The notes beneath the pieces are model-generated. The model made no database searches and had not been told where the DNA came from. It saw only the letters and a list, made by a program, of their open reading frames with translations. The position numbers were made by a program, and so were the translations under genes. This document shows positions 34,435-47,878 of a DNA stretch of 64,000 nucleotides, one piece after another; the first letter of the stretch is position 1, and the number at the start of each line of letters is the position of its first letter. Source of the stretch: Owenia fusiformis. Lineage: Eukaryota > Annelida > Polychaeta > Sabellida > Oweniidae. The DNA lies in NCBI GenBank assembly GCA_903813345.2, contig CAIIXF020000009.1:26636740-26700739 (forward strand), in the 5' to 3' direction.

Positions 34435-37400
34435 GTGCATACAGTATTATTGGAAAAGAATTCGATTAAGGATAAAGTAAAACGAGGACCATAAGCACCA
34501 GGAGGACCATAGTGCCTTTCAATGAGGAATATTATGTTATGAAATAACCTACCTATATTTTGATAAACTTTGGTATACTATCATATAATAAGCCGATTTT
34601 GGTGATAGCCTAAGTTTTGATACCGCATTTTGATACCTGTAATAATTCTGTCAATTTTCCGAATCGTTTTTTTCTGTATCAGCTTTTCTGAGAACCAGAT
34701 AGTCATCAATACCCTTCTCATGATCCTCCAGTATATTATCACCATGTGCGGCCTTAATGATTGGATCGTGCGTGTTGTCACAGTTAAAAACCAAACGCAT
34801 CGCATATTTCACAAATTAATTTAAATCGTAAGCTACTTATCTGTAATCCCCATACTGATAGAATTCAAAATAACTGCGTTAACGACCATATAATTTAAAG
34901 ATTATTTGACGCACGATGATAAGTCAAATTGCGATATCTTTTCGTAAACAGGTACTGATCATAATTCAGAACTTACATACCGTCGTAATTCTCTCATTTA
35001 ACCCCCTCGTATCATTATCAGATTACCAGATATAGAAAACAGCAGGCCTATGCATAAAATGATGATAACGATATTTCTTTCCCAAACAGAAAATGACCTG
35101 ATTGCGATTATGTCATTTAGGATCGCAGAAAATCGTATTTTCACTGATGCAGGACTTTGTTTAATATTTAAAGATAGTTATAAAAAGCTGTATTTTATTG
35201 TCTGTTGTAATATAAAACGAACCTTCAAGAATCATCCCTTTACCAGAACATATTCTGCAAGGAACTGGGATGTGTTGACCACTTGTGGCGTCTGATGTTA
35301 CAAAATCAGTGTGATTTTAATTTACACTTTTGGTTCATTCTTCAATAACAGATACATGGTTTTCCACCTCTGGAATGAATCACGAGCTGCCAGGCGTTAT
35401 AGCCATAAAGATAGCTGGGAAATATTTACAAGACGGTTGTTTAGCTTGATTTCTAATGATGTCTATAAATTCACTACTGTCTCATAAAATCCAGCTTCAG
35501 TATTGGTTTGAAATATTTTATTATTAAAAGTGGTTTTCGAATTTTGACTGTGATATCTGATAAAGGCGAATCAATTCTTTGTGGAAAATATTGAATTTCA
35601 CCTTGCTTGAAATTCTATTCATTTTAGTTCACTTATTCGTTTGATTTAATCAGTGTTTGTTTTATTTGTTTCTATTCAACTTTGTATCTTTAAAGAATTA
35701 TAACACGCATCATTTTCTGTTCAATCAGAATCATAGCCATTCTATATTTTACACATGAATTGTTAGCATGACCTTGACCTAGATTCCTCATAATTCCCTT
35801 ATTCACATTTTTAGGTCATAGGTGGGCACTTTCCCTACTTCTACTACCATACACATTGGACAACAAGACTGCTATAGTGAAACATCAAAATGCGTACATG
35901 TGTCTCGAAGTATACATCATTAAATTGTTTTGATATATTCCTTATATTTGTTCTAAATATAGAATATCTGGTACTTGGATTTAGGAGAACGGTACCATTT
36001 CTGCAGAGCCACTTGGAATCTGAGGATGGGAGCTTTGTAGAAATAACGTTGTGATAAATATCACCGATTAAAATAGTGAGTGATGTGCTTAAAACCTCCA
36101 ATTAATAAAAACATAACTGGTTCTGTTTTATCGATAAGATGATATCTGTCACAAAACAAATGAATTATTTTATTTCAATTAGCCTCATTTAATTCGGTCA
36201 GTTCATGAAGTGTAGGTTTTGCTCCCCGAGCAATCGGAACAAGATCATAATTCTATAGTTCAAGCTTGTTAATTTGATTTCCAAAACAGTTTTTGATTAA
36301 ATCAACGACGCCTTAATAAAATCCAGTGGGAGATATGCTTTATTCCATTTTGAATAATAAGGAGTAATGTATGTGGTATGAGAACACAAAAAGGTTCGTG
36401 TTGAATGAATTGAGAAAAAAATGTCAAAAGAGATGGATTAGATAAAAAAAGGTCAAATTTCTAGAACGGACATTTTCTTCGTAAATACTAGTTTAACGAA
36501 GTTTGCAATTTGGGCATGTTATTCCAAAGAAATATATTCGTGTTACCATTTCTTGCATTGACATCTAATATCCTCAACCCACTATCTCTGAAGATAGGCT
36601 AGGAAAAATTGTTTCCTGAAAAACGAAATTCATGCAGCTACACCCGTTCTTGGAATGACACGGGAAGTGTGTTTCTCTCTCAAAACACCAATAAAAGTAA
36701 ACGTTTCCTGATATATATGCATATGTAAATTTTCATGCGTAATTTTTGTAAAATTTTTCATCTGCAACAAAACCTCTTGGAGGTAAACAATAGCAAACCA
36801 TTAATAATTTCACCACCGAACGACCCATATTTCTTCTTATCTATTGTTTGTAGAGGAAATTAAGCCTTTACTTACAATTTTAATCTGACTGCCATTAAGT
36901 AAAATGTATTTAATCAATCAAAACTGAGTTGACAATGGTATTAGAATATCTTCATTACGTGACTGGCTATATGCTATGAACACTTCTGTAAATTATGTAG
37001 ATTACACTGCCAGGCTCAAGATATTTACAGTAGCAAAATAATCACTATAAATGGATAAAATGACAATTCAATAAGTATCATAAATGTTCTAATATCACCT
37101 GTTCGTTTAATGACTCTGATCGTTACGGTTGAAAGTACAGCAAAAGGTAATGCAGGTTACCTCTGAGTGCATAAAAAGGTAATTGTTTATTTTACAATAA
37201 GACTGGAAAGGGCAAAATGCACGTCCGTTTGATGAGTTAATAGGAGGTTAAGCTGCACGTTTTTAAGAAAATACGCGAACGTGTAAATATATATGGCAAT
37301 CTGGGAATTAGTTCCCCGGGCAATAGGGTAGGTAAATAATACGAAGAGGGAAATTTGAAACTCCCCGCCTTTGTTTTATTTACTTTCCCGATTGAGTGCA

Positions 37401-37469
37401 TAGGTACGAGGGAAATTGTTGGAATAAGGTGTTACACGGTATATGGCATACATTCATGGTTGCGCGGTA

Positions 37470-38050
37470 TTTGTGATACGGGTGAATATGCCATACTCAC
37501 CTGCGGTATATGGCATATTCCGCAGGTGAGTATGCGATATTCCGCAGTGAATATGCAATACAATGATTTCAGTGAATACCCGATACTCACCTGCGGAATA
37601 TCTCATACTCACTTGCGGAATATGCCATATACCGCAGGTGAATATGACATATACTGCAGGTGAAAACGTGATACAGAAAGTCTTGATTTGATTGGTTGCG
37701 AGAATCGACACTAAATGTAAAACTACGCTGGATTACCAATAAAGTTAGTGCGTCGAGTACTAATATATAAATCCTGGATTGATTGAGAAAGTTTATTACA
37801 CGAGATTGGTGACTAATACTTCTGCTAAGTTAATATATTCGATACACAGTACTGTTGATTCAGTAATCATTATAATAGTTTATAACGTTTTACTTGTTCG
37901 TTCAATCGATGCCATTGACAATTGCGTACTTCCGTATCGCGTTCTCATTGGTTAGTGTGTATGCCATATACCGCAGGTGAATCTGTCATACACCGCAAGT
38001 GAATATGCCATATTCGTTGCGGAATATGACATATTTTTGTATCGTGTTTA
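37470..38050. repeat. Palindromic CACCTGCGGAATATG cluster
   Basis: At least eight forward or inverted copies of a short word (GCCATATACCGCAGGTGAAT and variants) lie at 37481-37680 and 37960-38035. Neighbouring inverted copies can fold into several alternative hairpins. Confidence 0.85.
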
Positions 38051-41030
38051 CCGCGTAACATAAGGTCCCGTGAAAATCCAATTGAGAAGGGAACAGTAAT
38101 CCGCAGCGGTCATATGCTACGTACACGTTCACGCATATATTCTCTTTAAAACGTGAAGCTTATATTATTTACCTCCATAGTTCCCTATGGAAAAGCTGAC
38201 TTATTATATACTTTTAAGTACAAAAAATATTGCTCAAAATATAACTCGATATGAACAGACTTAAATGTTGATTCATATTGAAAAGTACAACAAAAAGTCC
38301 AAGACTACAATACAAGTACCAATTCACCATTAATGTTGACATTGAAATTGGAGTGGCAATGTTGTTTGAATATTTATCAGTATAACTTAAAAATAGCCAT
38401 CTGCTAACCCTTTACGACTATATGTACCTCTCTAATACTTGTAAATGCATTTAAACAAAACAAATTAGTTGCAGAATTACATTATGATCATTTGACAATT
38501 ACCCGATACATCGATTCATCTATTAAAATACCAAGTGGGACACACAAGACTTACATTTTTATTTAAGTTCGGCCATTTTGATTTTGCGTATATACGTCAC
38601 GAGGGAATACGAGGATCAGTTATTTAACCTCACTATTCCTTGGAAGATGAACTCATCCAAACGATTTGAGAGGGTCGAAAGCATTTTTAAAACTCTGAGC
38701 AACATGTCCTCCAGTGCTTCCGATAGACAGCTCTAGTCTGAGTTATACCCCCGATTGTAAGGTCTCCTCTATAATTGAATCTACCTATAAATTATTCTCA
38801 TTTTGGTTCGCAGTGGGGCGTGAAATGCGACTGAGGAGATAACCTTTTGTGTAAAAGCTGATTAAATAAGCGAACTATACTTTATCCCCCGTGGTCCTCT
38901 TTATCATAGTGTTGATGTTTATTAATGGCTTGTACTTTTCTACATGGATACAGAGTAACCTCAAGTACCAGTACCACCAAATATCAAACATGGTGCATGC
39001 GCAAAAATGTCAAATAGGCGTCAAAATTCACATTTTTGAAAAAAAAGATTTATGCCTACAATGTTAGACTATGTTATTTTCTTGTTCAAAGTAAAGTAAT
39101 GAAAACATCCTTGCATTAACTTTCATCGAGGGAATGCTTATATTTCAAGTAGAAAAATTCAAAATGGCCGCTGGTTCAATTTTTAAAAAACTTCTCAAAG
39201 TTAATCATGATCAGCTATTTTAGACCATCTATAGTTCAAATTAATTCACCTAAAACTTCATTCCGAATGATATTCATTCTCGAAGGAGGAATTATGAAAT
39301 GGTTTATTTCACGACGAGTAGTAATGAAGGGTAATGTCCTCTCGATCTTTTATTAATTTCTAATACCTGTGTATATTACTACTGAGCTTACAGTACTCAC
39401 TCATGCATAAAATACCATGACATTTCATACAATGCCCGCTGTGCTTTTTACTGTCAATGGTTATATACGTAATGAGGCTTAATCGGTGTAAAATGTACGT
39501 ATTGGTTTTTATTTTATTAACAAATACTGCACATCGACTAAGGGCTCACCCATAAAGCTACACAAAACAACTTCAGTCTACTTCTGGTGGTTACATAAAA
39601 ATGGTTATAGCTACCATATCAACAGAGATATTGTCTCGCAAAGAACAATCCCTCTTCATTCCGTGCGCCAAGCCCTACATCACGTGTGCAGGCTACTTGA
39701 CTTCGTTTAACCCTGTTGTTTCTATAAATGTGACTGTGTTCTAGGTAATGTTTTGCTTGGGAACACATCGTCCTATCAGAACGATGATGTCCCAAGTGCC
39801 ATTTTTGAAAAAAATGAGATTTTCACTTCCCCTATTAAATCCTTCCTGTGATATTCCTTTACCTTTGTCCCCTCTCAATAGCCTGCTTTTCAGTATCAAA
39901 TTGTCCCGACTCCGAAAAAGATTTGAAAATTCAATTTAGCTTTGTTCTATGTACCATCTTAACCAATCAAATTGTTTGAATTACATCATGTGACGAGGAA
40001 TTTTTAGTTCACTATTTTAAACTGAGATTTGAATTTATTTTTGTAAAAATGAATAGGGGAATATAAGTCCATTGAAAATACACAACGAACTGGATATACA
40101 TCATCTCTAATCTTTCGATGTTGCGAAAAATTGGAAATTGAGTTGTCTTATCTCAATTTTAAATATGCCCAAAAAGTGTTTTAGAAAATCTTAAATTTCA
40201 TGAATCTTTTAGAGTATTTACACCTATTTATGACAAAAACAATGTCTAAATTTCAAAAATTGATTTTTCAGTTTCACAAAATGTGAGTTGGGACATTATT
40301 ATTCTATTAAGACAACATGTCACTGCATCGATTGGTTAAGACATATAAAAAGTCACTGTACTTTTTTGTCCAAACCAAAAGCAAGGCTTTCGATGTCAAT
40401 TAATCTTCCAAATCACCGTGCATTGTAGCACTTAAAGAAATTCGAAAATCGTTCGTGTGTTCACAAATGGGAATAATGTCTGACAATACATCTTAACGGG
40501 TTGAAGGTATCCCGAGAGATCATAGGCAAAACAGCCCTTATTCTCGTCACCATACTAATCAATGGGCAAAAGGGCAAACGCCTGACTTTTTATCTGAGTT
40601 ATGGATTTATGTGGCCCCACTGGCCTATGTGGCACTTCTTTAAGTGCTACAAAGAATTAGGCCATATTTGTAATGAGATATGGTCATCTGAAAAATGCAC
40701 ATGGTCATCAAAATGGTAGATAGTACAGTCTGACCTCCTTAAGGATACATTTGGAAAGAGGTCAAATTTTTGTTCACGTTCTTTTTCTGAAGTTATTTAA
40801 CAATAATTCCATGAAGGGATTGCTCATTTGCACATAGATACCTTTGCATGTTTTATCTCAATAAGTCAACTCGCCCTCTTGGGTTTTCGACATTCTAATA
40901 CTCATCACATCATTCTGTTTTTAACTAGAAATATGCCTTTTAGAAAGCAACTAACAGGAGGCCGTGGTTCCCCATGGTGGATTTTCGTACACAATTGGAA
41001 TTCATTTACTTTGCCTCTTGAGGTTCATGT
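38051..41030. other. No recognisable gene
   Basis: AT-rich. Nothing beyond short frames and no clear repeat. Confidence 0.35.
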
Positions 41031-41031
41031 A

Positions 41032-41260
41032 CAGGGTGGTCCAGAAAATCATTCACACTTTTGATGATGTACCATGAACATTTTACTTTTTTTCGTAGAA
41101 CTGTCTTACAAACATTAAAGTTCTGTGTGGTATATATTTTTTCTTACATACAACTATTTGGTGAGTACAGTTCAATAGTTTGTGATGAGCTTGATTCAGT
41201 AGTTGTAGTATATGAGATGATACGTTATCAAAAGTGTGACGGATTTTTTGGACCACCCTA
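41032..41260. mobile_element. MITE, mariner-type, about 229 bp
   Basis: CAGGGTGGTCCAGAAAATCA at 41032 pairs with the inverse of the right end (GATTTTTTGGACCACCCTA). Both ends are flanked by TA (41030-41031, 41261-41262). No coding capacity. Confidence 0.8.
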
Positions 41261-43520
41261 TATATTCTAAAGTCATCAGACTGGAGCACAGTTCTGATAA
41301 TAACATTAATACGATGATCTTAACACTGGAACATACCACTACAAGGCCGTATAAGATTTCCTCATCACATCGTTCAACCAACTAAACGAAGTTGTCCCCG
41401 CAATGGAAAAATTCCTCTTCGGAGATGAAAAACAGAAAACGAGCATCTCATGCATCTATCCTGATTCCTGAAACAAAAATATTCCTTAATACATGTAAAA
41501 GAAAGATAAGGAGACCCAATTTGATAGGTTGGCAAAATTTCGTAAAAACAAAGAAGAAAATAGAAGAAAGTGTCAGCTTCAGAACAAAAATCCTGAACTT
41601 ATTGAACAACAATGGTTGAAACTTAATCACTTCATAACATAACATATACTAATACATAATGCATAAAACCCAAAGGTATAAAGAGCGACCCTCTTACCTT
41701 TCCCCTGCCTCCCTCTCCCTCTCCCTCCCCAACTGCATTTAATTGGTATGACAACACACACGTAGTATTCTAACTCAATTTTGGAAATATACACTTTATT
41801 AAGTGTCACCTATTTCATGTATTGTTTTTTGTGTGTATTTAAAATAAATAAATAAATAAAATGAAAATATTCTAACATGAGATATAAAATAACACTTTAC
41901 TATGTTCAACAGAGCTAGCTCTAATTTTTCAAATTCCAAAGTATACATAATGAGACTGAAAAATAAACTTTTTTTTAATTAAAAAAGAATATATCAAAGT
42001 ATATTTATGTAATTATGTATTATTTTTCAAATACTGTATTTGTCCTTAACCATGAATAAATTTTATTTAAAAGATATCTAATCACTACTTAGTGATTGAA
42101 ATATGACCCTTTGTGACGAATACTAAGTTTGGTCTTCTGTAGCCAATTTGTGTTTAGTCTTACCTATACAGTGGTCTTATTCTCAAAATATTGCGAACTG
42201 ATTACAAATGGAGTGATTTGTTGATTTTACAAAATTCTTTTAATCTAAGATGAGTTAATTTCCGGTTCCTTAACTTTAGTCTCTAGGGATGGAGTCAAGT
42301 ATCAAATGGTGAGTATGACGTAAAAATCGTTAGTGACCAATATTGAATTTAGTTCTTTACATCAAATTGACATGATATCTCCTGTTACGGCGTCTAATCT
42401 CCTTTTCTCAATGTTTTATGATCATAATGGTGTTTAGGATGTTTTGCGACCAAAGTGACATTTAACCTATAGTGACTGACTTCTGTTTTTTCAAAATCAT
42501 ATACAAGTTCTCAGATGTTCAAATCTGACACTTAAGAATTGAGATTTGACTCAAAATATTGTGAGCAACTAGGTGGTGACATTTTGTCATGTTAATGCCT
42601 TGTACCCTATTTTTCTCAAAATTGCCTCACATTTTTAAATCTTTGCTACACCCTTTAAAAAACATGCCTTTCAAATAAGAAATATTTGAGACACATATTA
42701 TAATGGACCTGTGACACTTATGGAACTTTCACATTTAGGCCACGTGGGTTCACCGTTCGCCACCGTTTTGAACACTTTGGGTCAGACGGCAGGGCACGCC
42801 ATGGGTACACTTTGGGCTAAAGCAACGTTTTACAGCAAGATACCCCCAAGCAAATCAAATAAAAAATGATTTATTAATTAAAAAGTATACCTAAAATTAA
42901 CCATACGGTGGCGAACGGTAACCCCATACGACTAATGTGATAACAAGGCTACTAGAATAAACACCAAAGTCACCAGCCGAAAAACAAACGATCGGCGTCA
43001 CCATTATGACGTATACAAGACCATCTCCGTAATTTGAAATGATTCGAATTGATTACCGAATCTAGAAAATAACAAAACTTTATAAATGTCTTTTGCGGTA
43101 ACATCTTGGTCCATCTATCAATTGACAGTGATTTAATCTACAATCTAGGTCTTGCCTTGAGATTGCATTTTCAATGAATCTTCTAACGATCAATGTCCAA
43201 TAGCTATGGATATGATCGGTTATTTCATGCTCCGTTATCTAATTTTCCACCCCAGCCACTTTTTTGCCTATAGAATCCCATGGGGAATTACAAGAAACCT
43301 GGATTTACATGACAAGGTTGGCAAGATCATATCGTCTACTTTCCTTGATTAAAATAAGTATACGTCGAATTATTGGAATAAAAATATCTCTTATGACAGA
43401 GTTATGTTTTTGGGTCATGATAATATACATCAGGCTAAGCGCATGGCTTGGAAAATCAACTCAAGACTATTGCCGTAAGTGTACTGAAATAATCAGCTTT
43501 TTGACGGACCTTAAGAAGAT
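41261..43520. other. No recognisable gene
   Basis: AT-rich, with an AAATAAATAAAT run near 41838, a short inverted fragment of the ACAAGGC repeat at 42573-42610 and a hairpin at 42746-42925. Confidence 0.35.
42746..42925. repeat. Short inverted repeat, arms 20 bp
   Basis: GGGTTCACCGTTCGCCACCG at 42746 pairs with ACGGTGGCGAACGGTAACCC at 42905. The spacer is about 140 bp. Confidence 0.7.
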
Positions 43521-43521
43521 A

Positions 43522-44218
43522 CAATCCCCTCCATGAGTTTGGCAACCTTTAGCTCCCCCATTGAACTTCGTGTTAAAGCCTCTTTACCTTTGAATTTCTA
43601 TTTACTTAACCTGCCATGAAAATACTTATACTATTGATGAAAACGTAATTTGACTTTATTTCCAATACCTCCATTTTTCAATTTTTTCCTCAATTACAAT
43701 ACATTTTTGAAAATCGACATTCCCATGTTAACCAATGGGAAATGGTAGGTTTGCCGCAAGTCATATGACAGAATATCCATCCATCCGAGTCCTTGTAAAA
43801 AATACGAGTTAGTATTTGTTAACTTTATATATAACTTTTTGTTAGTATTCATCAACTAAACAAAACACTTAGTGTACAAAAAAAGTTAGAAAAAAATTTT
43901 CTATATAAAAATATTTTTGCTGAATCTTTTACTAAAAAGATATCCTGATTTCTGATTTGCCCCGAACCCTCCATTTCCCATTGGATTACATGGGAATGAC
44001 GATTTTCAAAAATTCATCAACTTTATCATCAATTTTGGACCTATTGTAATTGAGGGAAAAATTGAGAAAATTTGGAGGTATTGGAAATAAAGTCAAATTA
44101 CGTTTCAATTAATATTATAAGTTATTTCATCGCCAGTAAATAAAAATTCAAACGTAAAGAGGCTTTAACACGTAGTTCAATGGGGGAGCTAAGGTTGCCA
44201 AACTTATGGAGGGGAGTG
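43522..44218. mobile_element. 697-bp non-autonomous element with about 240-bp inverted ends
   Basis: The ends CA(A/C)TCCCCTCCAT, then GTTTGGCAACC, AGCTCCCCCATTGAAC and AAGTCAAATTAC pair over about 240 bp. TA flanks both sides (43520-43521, 44219-44220). No transposase. A diverged fragment of the same kind appears at about 63470-63580. Confidence 0.85.
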
Positions 44219-44319
44219 TAAATATGGATTTAAAGCAACTATTCATCGTGTGCCCCTTTAGAATAGTCAAATTATTCACGTTGCAACACTTACTTTTTAT
44301 CGTGTAACAAGTGCCTGAT

Positions 44320-44858
44320 AGAGGAGTAACAATTTAGTGGAGGTGACTTTTTTGGGCTTGATACTGGGGTAACAGTTTAATGAAGGGCCTTTCTTTACAA
44401 AGGTAACAGTTTAGTGAAGGGTGTAACTTCTTTATTTGGTGCTTGATACAGGAATATCAGCTACGTGAAGGTGCCTTTCTCTATTTCGTGCAGTTTTGTG
44501 GAGGGGACAATTTTCTGTTTTGTACATGGGAGTAATATTTAGTATTTCAGTGAAGGGGACTTTCTTTACTCAGTATCAGATACACTCTGGTAATCACAGT
44601 TTAGGGGATTGAGCAGTTTTCGTTTTTGTGCTTAATACTGAGGTAACGGTTTAATGAGGGGGTCAAATTTCCTTATTAGGTGCTTGATACAGGGGTTATA
44701 GTTTAGTGGAGGGGGTAATTTCTTTATCTTGTGCTTGATGAAGTGGTAACAATTTAGTGGAGGATAAATTTTCTTTATTTTGTAATTGATACAGGGGTTA
44801 CAGTTCAGTGGAGGGGGCAATTTCTTTATCTTGTGTTTGATGCAGTGGTAACAATTTA
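44320..44858 (+). repeat. Degenerate minisatellite (GGTAACAGTTTAGTGGAGG...)
   Basis: Units of about 60 bp contain TGATACAGGGGT, ACAGTTTAGTGGAGG and TTTCTTTAT. They keep a long minus-strand frame open by chance (KHKIKKLPPPLN repeats). Confidence 0.85.
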
Positions 44859-45391
44859 CACCCTTGGTATACGCAGCTAACGAAAATTGACCGGTAAGAA
44901 TTTCATCCTGCTTGCAGCGAGAAGACGGACCGGTTCGGGGCAATCTGCTTGCAACGAGAAGACGGACCGGTTCGGGGCAATAGCTGATGAAATTCTTTGT
45001 CACAAAGTTTGGCATTTTTTATAAAATCAAACGCGCGTCATTGAAACTCACAAGATGTAAATAGCATGTCATTTACATCATACCTTGATGGGGAAAAATA
45101 GATCTTATATGTTAGAAGTACTAAATAAAAGTTATCGTGAAAATGAGACAGTCGTTCTCGAGAGAAAAGAGCATAAATGCGCATTTAGAGAGTTTTGGCC
45201 CGTTTAAAAACCTGTAAAAAATTGGGGTACTTTAAAGCATCGGGGGGTATCATATATTTCAAATTAGACACGAGGAAGTCAATATTGAGCAAGTTATGGC
45301 TGTTTTAAATTCAAATAAAACCGTTAACCCGTACCGGTCCAGCTTTTGACCCGTACCGGTCAATTTTCGTTAGCTGCGTATACCAAGGGTG
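44859..45391. mobile_element. 533-bp element inserted in the minisatellite
   Basis: CACCCTTGGTATACGCAGCT at 44859 and its inverse ending at 45391 pair over about 38 bp (to GACCGGTA). ATTTA flanks both sides (44854-44858, 45392-45396). Removing one copy restores GTAACAATTTAGTGG, the intact minisatellite word seen at 44746. An internal direct repeat of GAGAAGACGGACCGGTTCGG occurs twice. Confidence 0.88.
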
Positions 45392-45396
45392 ATTTA

Positions 45397-46980
45397 GTGG
45401 ACATTACACATTGGTGTAATGTTAACAAGGAAATGTGACATTTACCCCTAGAATAATACGCTCACATATAAGGACAATGACATTTGCTAAAGTGATGTAC
45501 TCGTATTGGTACTGTAATTGGAAAATGCATGCGTTTGTCTCTAGTTTGCTTTGCTTAAATACATCATGATAAGCCATGACATCTCATTACATGTGAAACA
45601 GAAAGATGCTATGAGTATCAGAATGGCTTAAATACATAAAGTTCATAGCTTAAGTTTGCCTCTCCGACGACTCGATTTTTCTTACTGGTATGTTTGTAAA
45701 GTTGCCTCTATTTTGAACTTTTATATAGACCCTATTTGCAAAAATAACGTTACATAATGGTTATACATGTATGTAATTGTGTACTGTGTAATATTTGTAT
45801 AATATTATATATTAGTAATAAAGATTATTATCATTATAATTTGCCAACAAACATGAGTTGTTATGTCAACTAGTTATATATTTTTGCCTAACCTTGAGTA
45901 CCAAGGAAACCAGAATGATACAGCTACATAAATAGCTTGAAGTTTGAACCTATCATAGCTTGTTTTAACAGCTAATGCAAGCGAAAACCTGAGTTTTACA
46001 GTGAAATGTTTTTGGAAAAAGCCTATCAAAATCATTTTGGGAATTGTGATAATATATTTAATTTCCATTTTGGAAAATGTCTCCAAAATAAATCTTGAAA
46101 ATTCCAATGAAAATTGTTGTTTCATTGCAAATATAGAGGAGAAACACGACTGCATCATTGAACCTGCTCGGGGTACTATGAAGTTGGCTTCGAGTTTGAT
46201 CTGACTCGTAATGCTGAGGAGATGTTGAACTTTCTTTTAGTTTGCTTTCATTAGTAATAACAACGATGCTTACTTGTAGTTTATTCACATCGGTTCCTTG
46301 ATCAAGTAAGGTTCCAGTCCCATCAAATTAATGCCTATTATGTTCTTCGCAAGATTGAGTGGCTTTTGATTTGTAAATTGCTAGTTTAGCCTCAAGGAAC
46401 CTTACTTCTATGCAAATGCTTCTTGAGCTTTCTGTAAACCTTAAAAGTTGTGATTAAATATCTATTTTCTGATCTTTTATCAGGGACTTACTTGATTTGA
46501 TTTCTTGCAACAGATTTAGCAATTCAAATCCAAATCCTGCACGATGAGATGTTTTGCCATGAAGGATGCTATAATATCTCGATCAACTATCTGAAGCTTT
46601 TACTTTTAGTCCATTGTCGGGATTAATTCATTTATATGTAGTATGCTTCTTAGTTAAGATGATGAGCTGACTCTAAATTGACTATTAAATGCTTTACTTT
46701 ATATTTAAGGTAATACTCTCATAGACATTGACTCTCGTGTTCAGAGTTGAACCGCTGACTTAACGAATTTTTTCTCTAACAGTTTTTCCAATTTTCAGAT
46801 GCAATTTTGGCTTCAGATTATACATGTCTAGTGCTTGGCCGATTTTCGTCAAATTTTGGGTTGAAATCTAAAAAAGTTTCCACGATAAAATGAATATTAA
46901 AAGGCCCAAAGACATTGCATGAATGAATGATGAATTTATTATTTACGTGCAATGTTTAACGCTCACATAGAAGACTTTGG
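45397..46980. other. No recognisable gene
   Basis: AT-rich. It includes the inverted dispersed repeat copy at 45563-45628. Frames are short or low-complexity. Confidence 0.35.
45563..45628 (-). repeat. Dispersed repeat, copy B (inverted, shortened)
   Basis: ATCATGATAAGCCATGACAT followed by GTGAAACAGAAAGATGCTAT and GAGTATCAGAATGG, the inverse of copy A with the middle deleted. Confidence 0.7.
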
Positions 46981-46984
46981 CTTG

Positions 46985-47878
46985 GAATGGCGTGGCTGAT
47001 TTAGTGTTTTTCGAGAAAAATCAGGTGAATGAATGTAAGCTTTTGGCATTGACAACGCACGGAATGGCGTGATTTATTTCGACTTTTTTCGAGAAAAATC
47101 AAGTGAATGAATGTAAGCTTTTGGCATTGACAACGAACTGATTGGCGTGATTTATTTCGACATTTTTCGAAAAAAATCAAGTGAATGGATGTAAGCTTTT
47201 GCCATTGACAACGCGCTGAATGGCGTTATTTATTTCGACATTTTTCGAGAAAAATCAAGTGAATGAATGTAAGCTTTTGGCATTGACAACGCACGGAATG
47301 GCGTGATTTATTTTGATATTTTTCGAGAAAAATCAGGTGAATGAATGTAAGCTTTTGGCATTACGCACTGAATGGTGTGATTTATTTGGACATTTTTCGA
47401 GAAAATTCAGGTGAATGAATGTAAACTTTTGCCATTGACAACGCACTAAGTGGCGTGATTTATTTCGACATTTTTCAAGAAAAATCAGGTGAATGAATGT
47501 AAGCTTTTGGCATTGGCAGCGCACTAAATGGCGTGATTTATTTCGACATTTTTCGAGAAAAATCAGGTGAATGAATGTAAGCTTTTGGCATTGACAACGC
47601 ACTGAATGGCGTGATTTATTTCGACATTTTTCGAGAAAAATCAGGTGAATGAATGTAAGCTTTTGCCATTGACAACGCGCTGAATGACGTGATTTATTTC
47701 GACATTTTTCGAGAAAAAATCAAGTGAATGAATGTAAGCTTTTGCCGCGATGGCGTGATTTATTTCGACATTTTTCGAGAATAATCACGAGAATGGATGC
47801 AAGCTTTTGTCATTGACAACGCATTGAATAGCGTGATTTATTTCGACATTTTTCAAGAAAAATCACGTGAATCTAGGC
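46985..47878 (+). repeat. 78-bp satellite, about 11 copies
   Basis: Unit words: GGCGTGATTTATTTCGACAT, TTTTCGAGAAAAATCAGGTG, AATGAATGTAAGCTTTTGGC and ATTGACAACGCACTGAAT. Copies differ by a few bases; two are shortened near 47365 and 47745. AAGCTT is present in nearly every unit. Confidence 0.95.

Larger units (their letters stand above)
33227..37440. other. No recognisable gene
   Basis: AT-rich intronic or intergenic DNA. It contains a TTTATACTTAC microsatellite (about 33451-33532), a TTTTGGTCCA short tandem repeat (34189-34242) and a dispersed repeat at 34346-34434. Confidence 0.4.

Noticed and set aside
37355-37711. Overlapping frames on both strands reading HTHLRNMPYTAGEY and similar
   Set aside because: They mirror the palindromic repeat cluster and are nearly the same on both strands.
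41627-41809. Short frame with a GRGRGRQGKGKR stretch
   Set aside because: Caused by a CT-rich low-complexity run.
44632-45015. 127-codon minus-strand frame with KHKIKKLPPPLN repeats
   Set aside because: It runs through a minisatellite and into the end of an inserted element.
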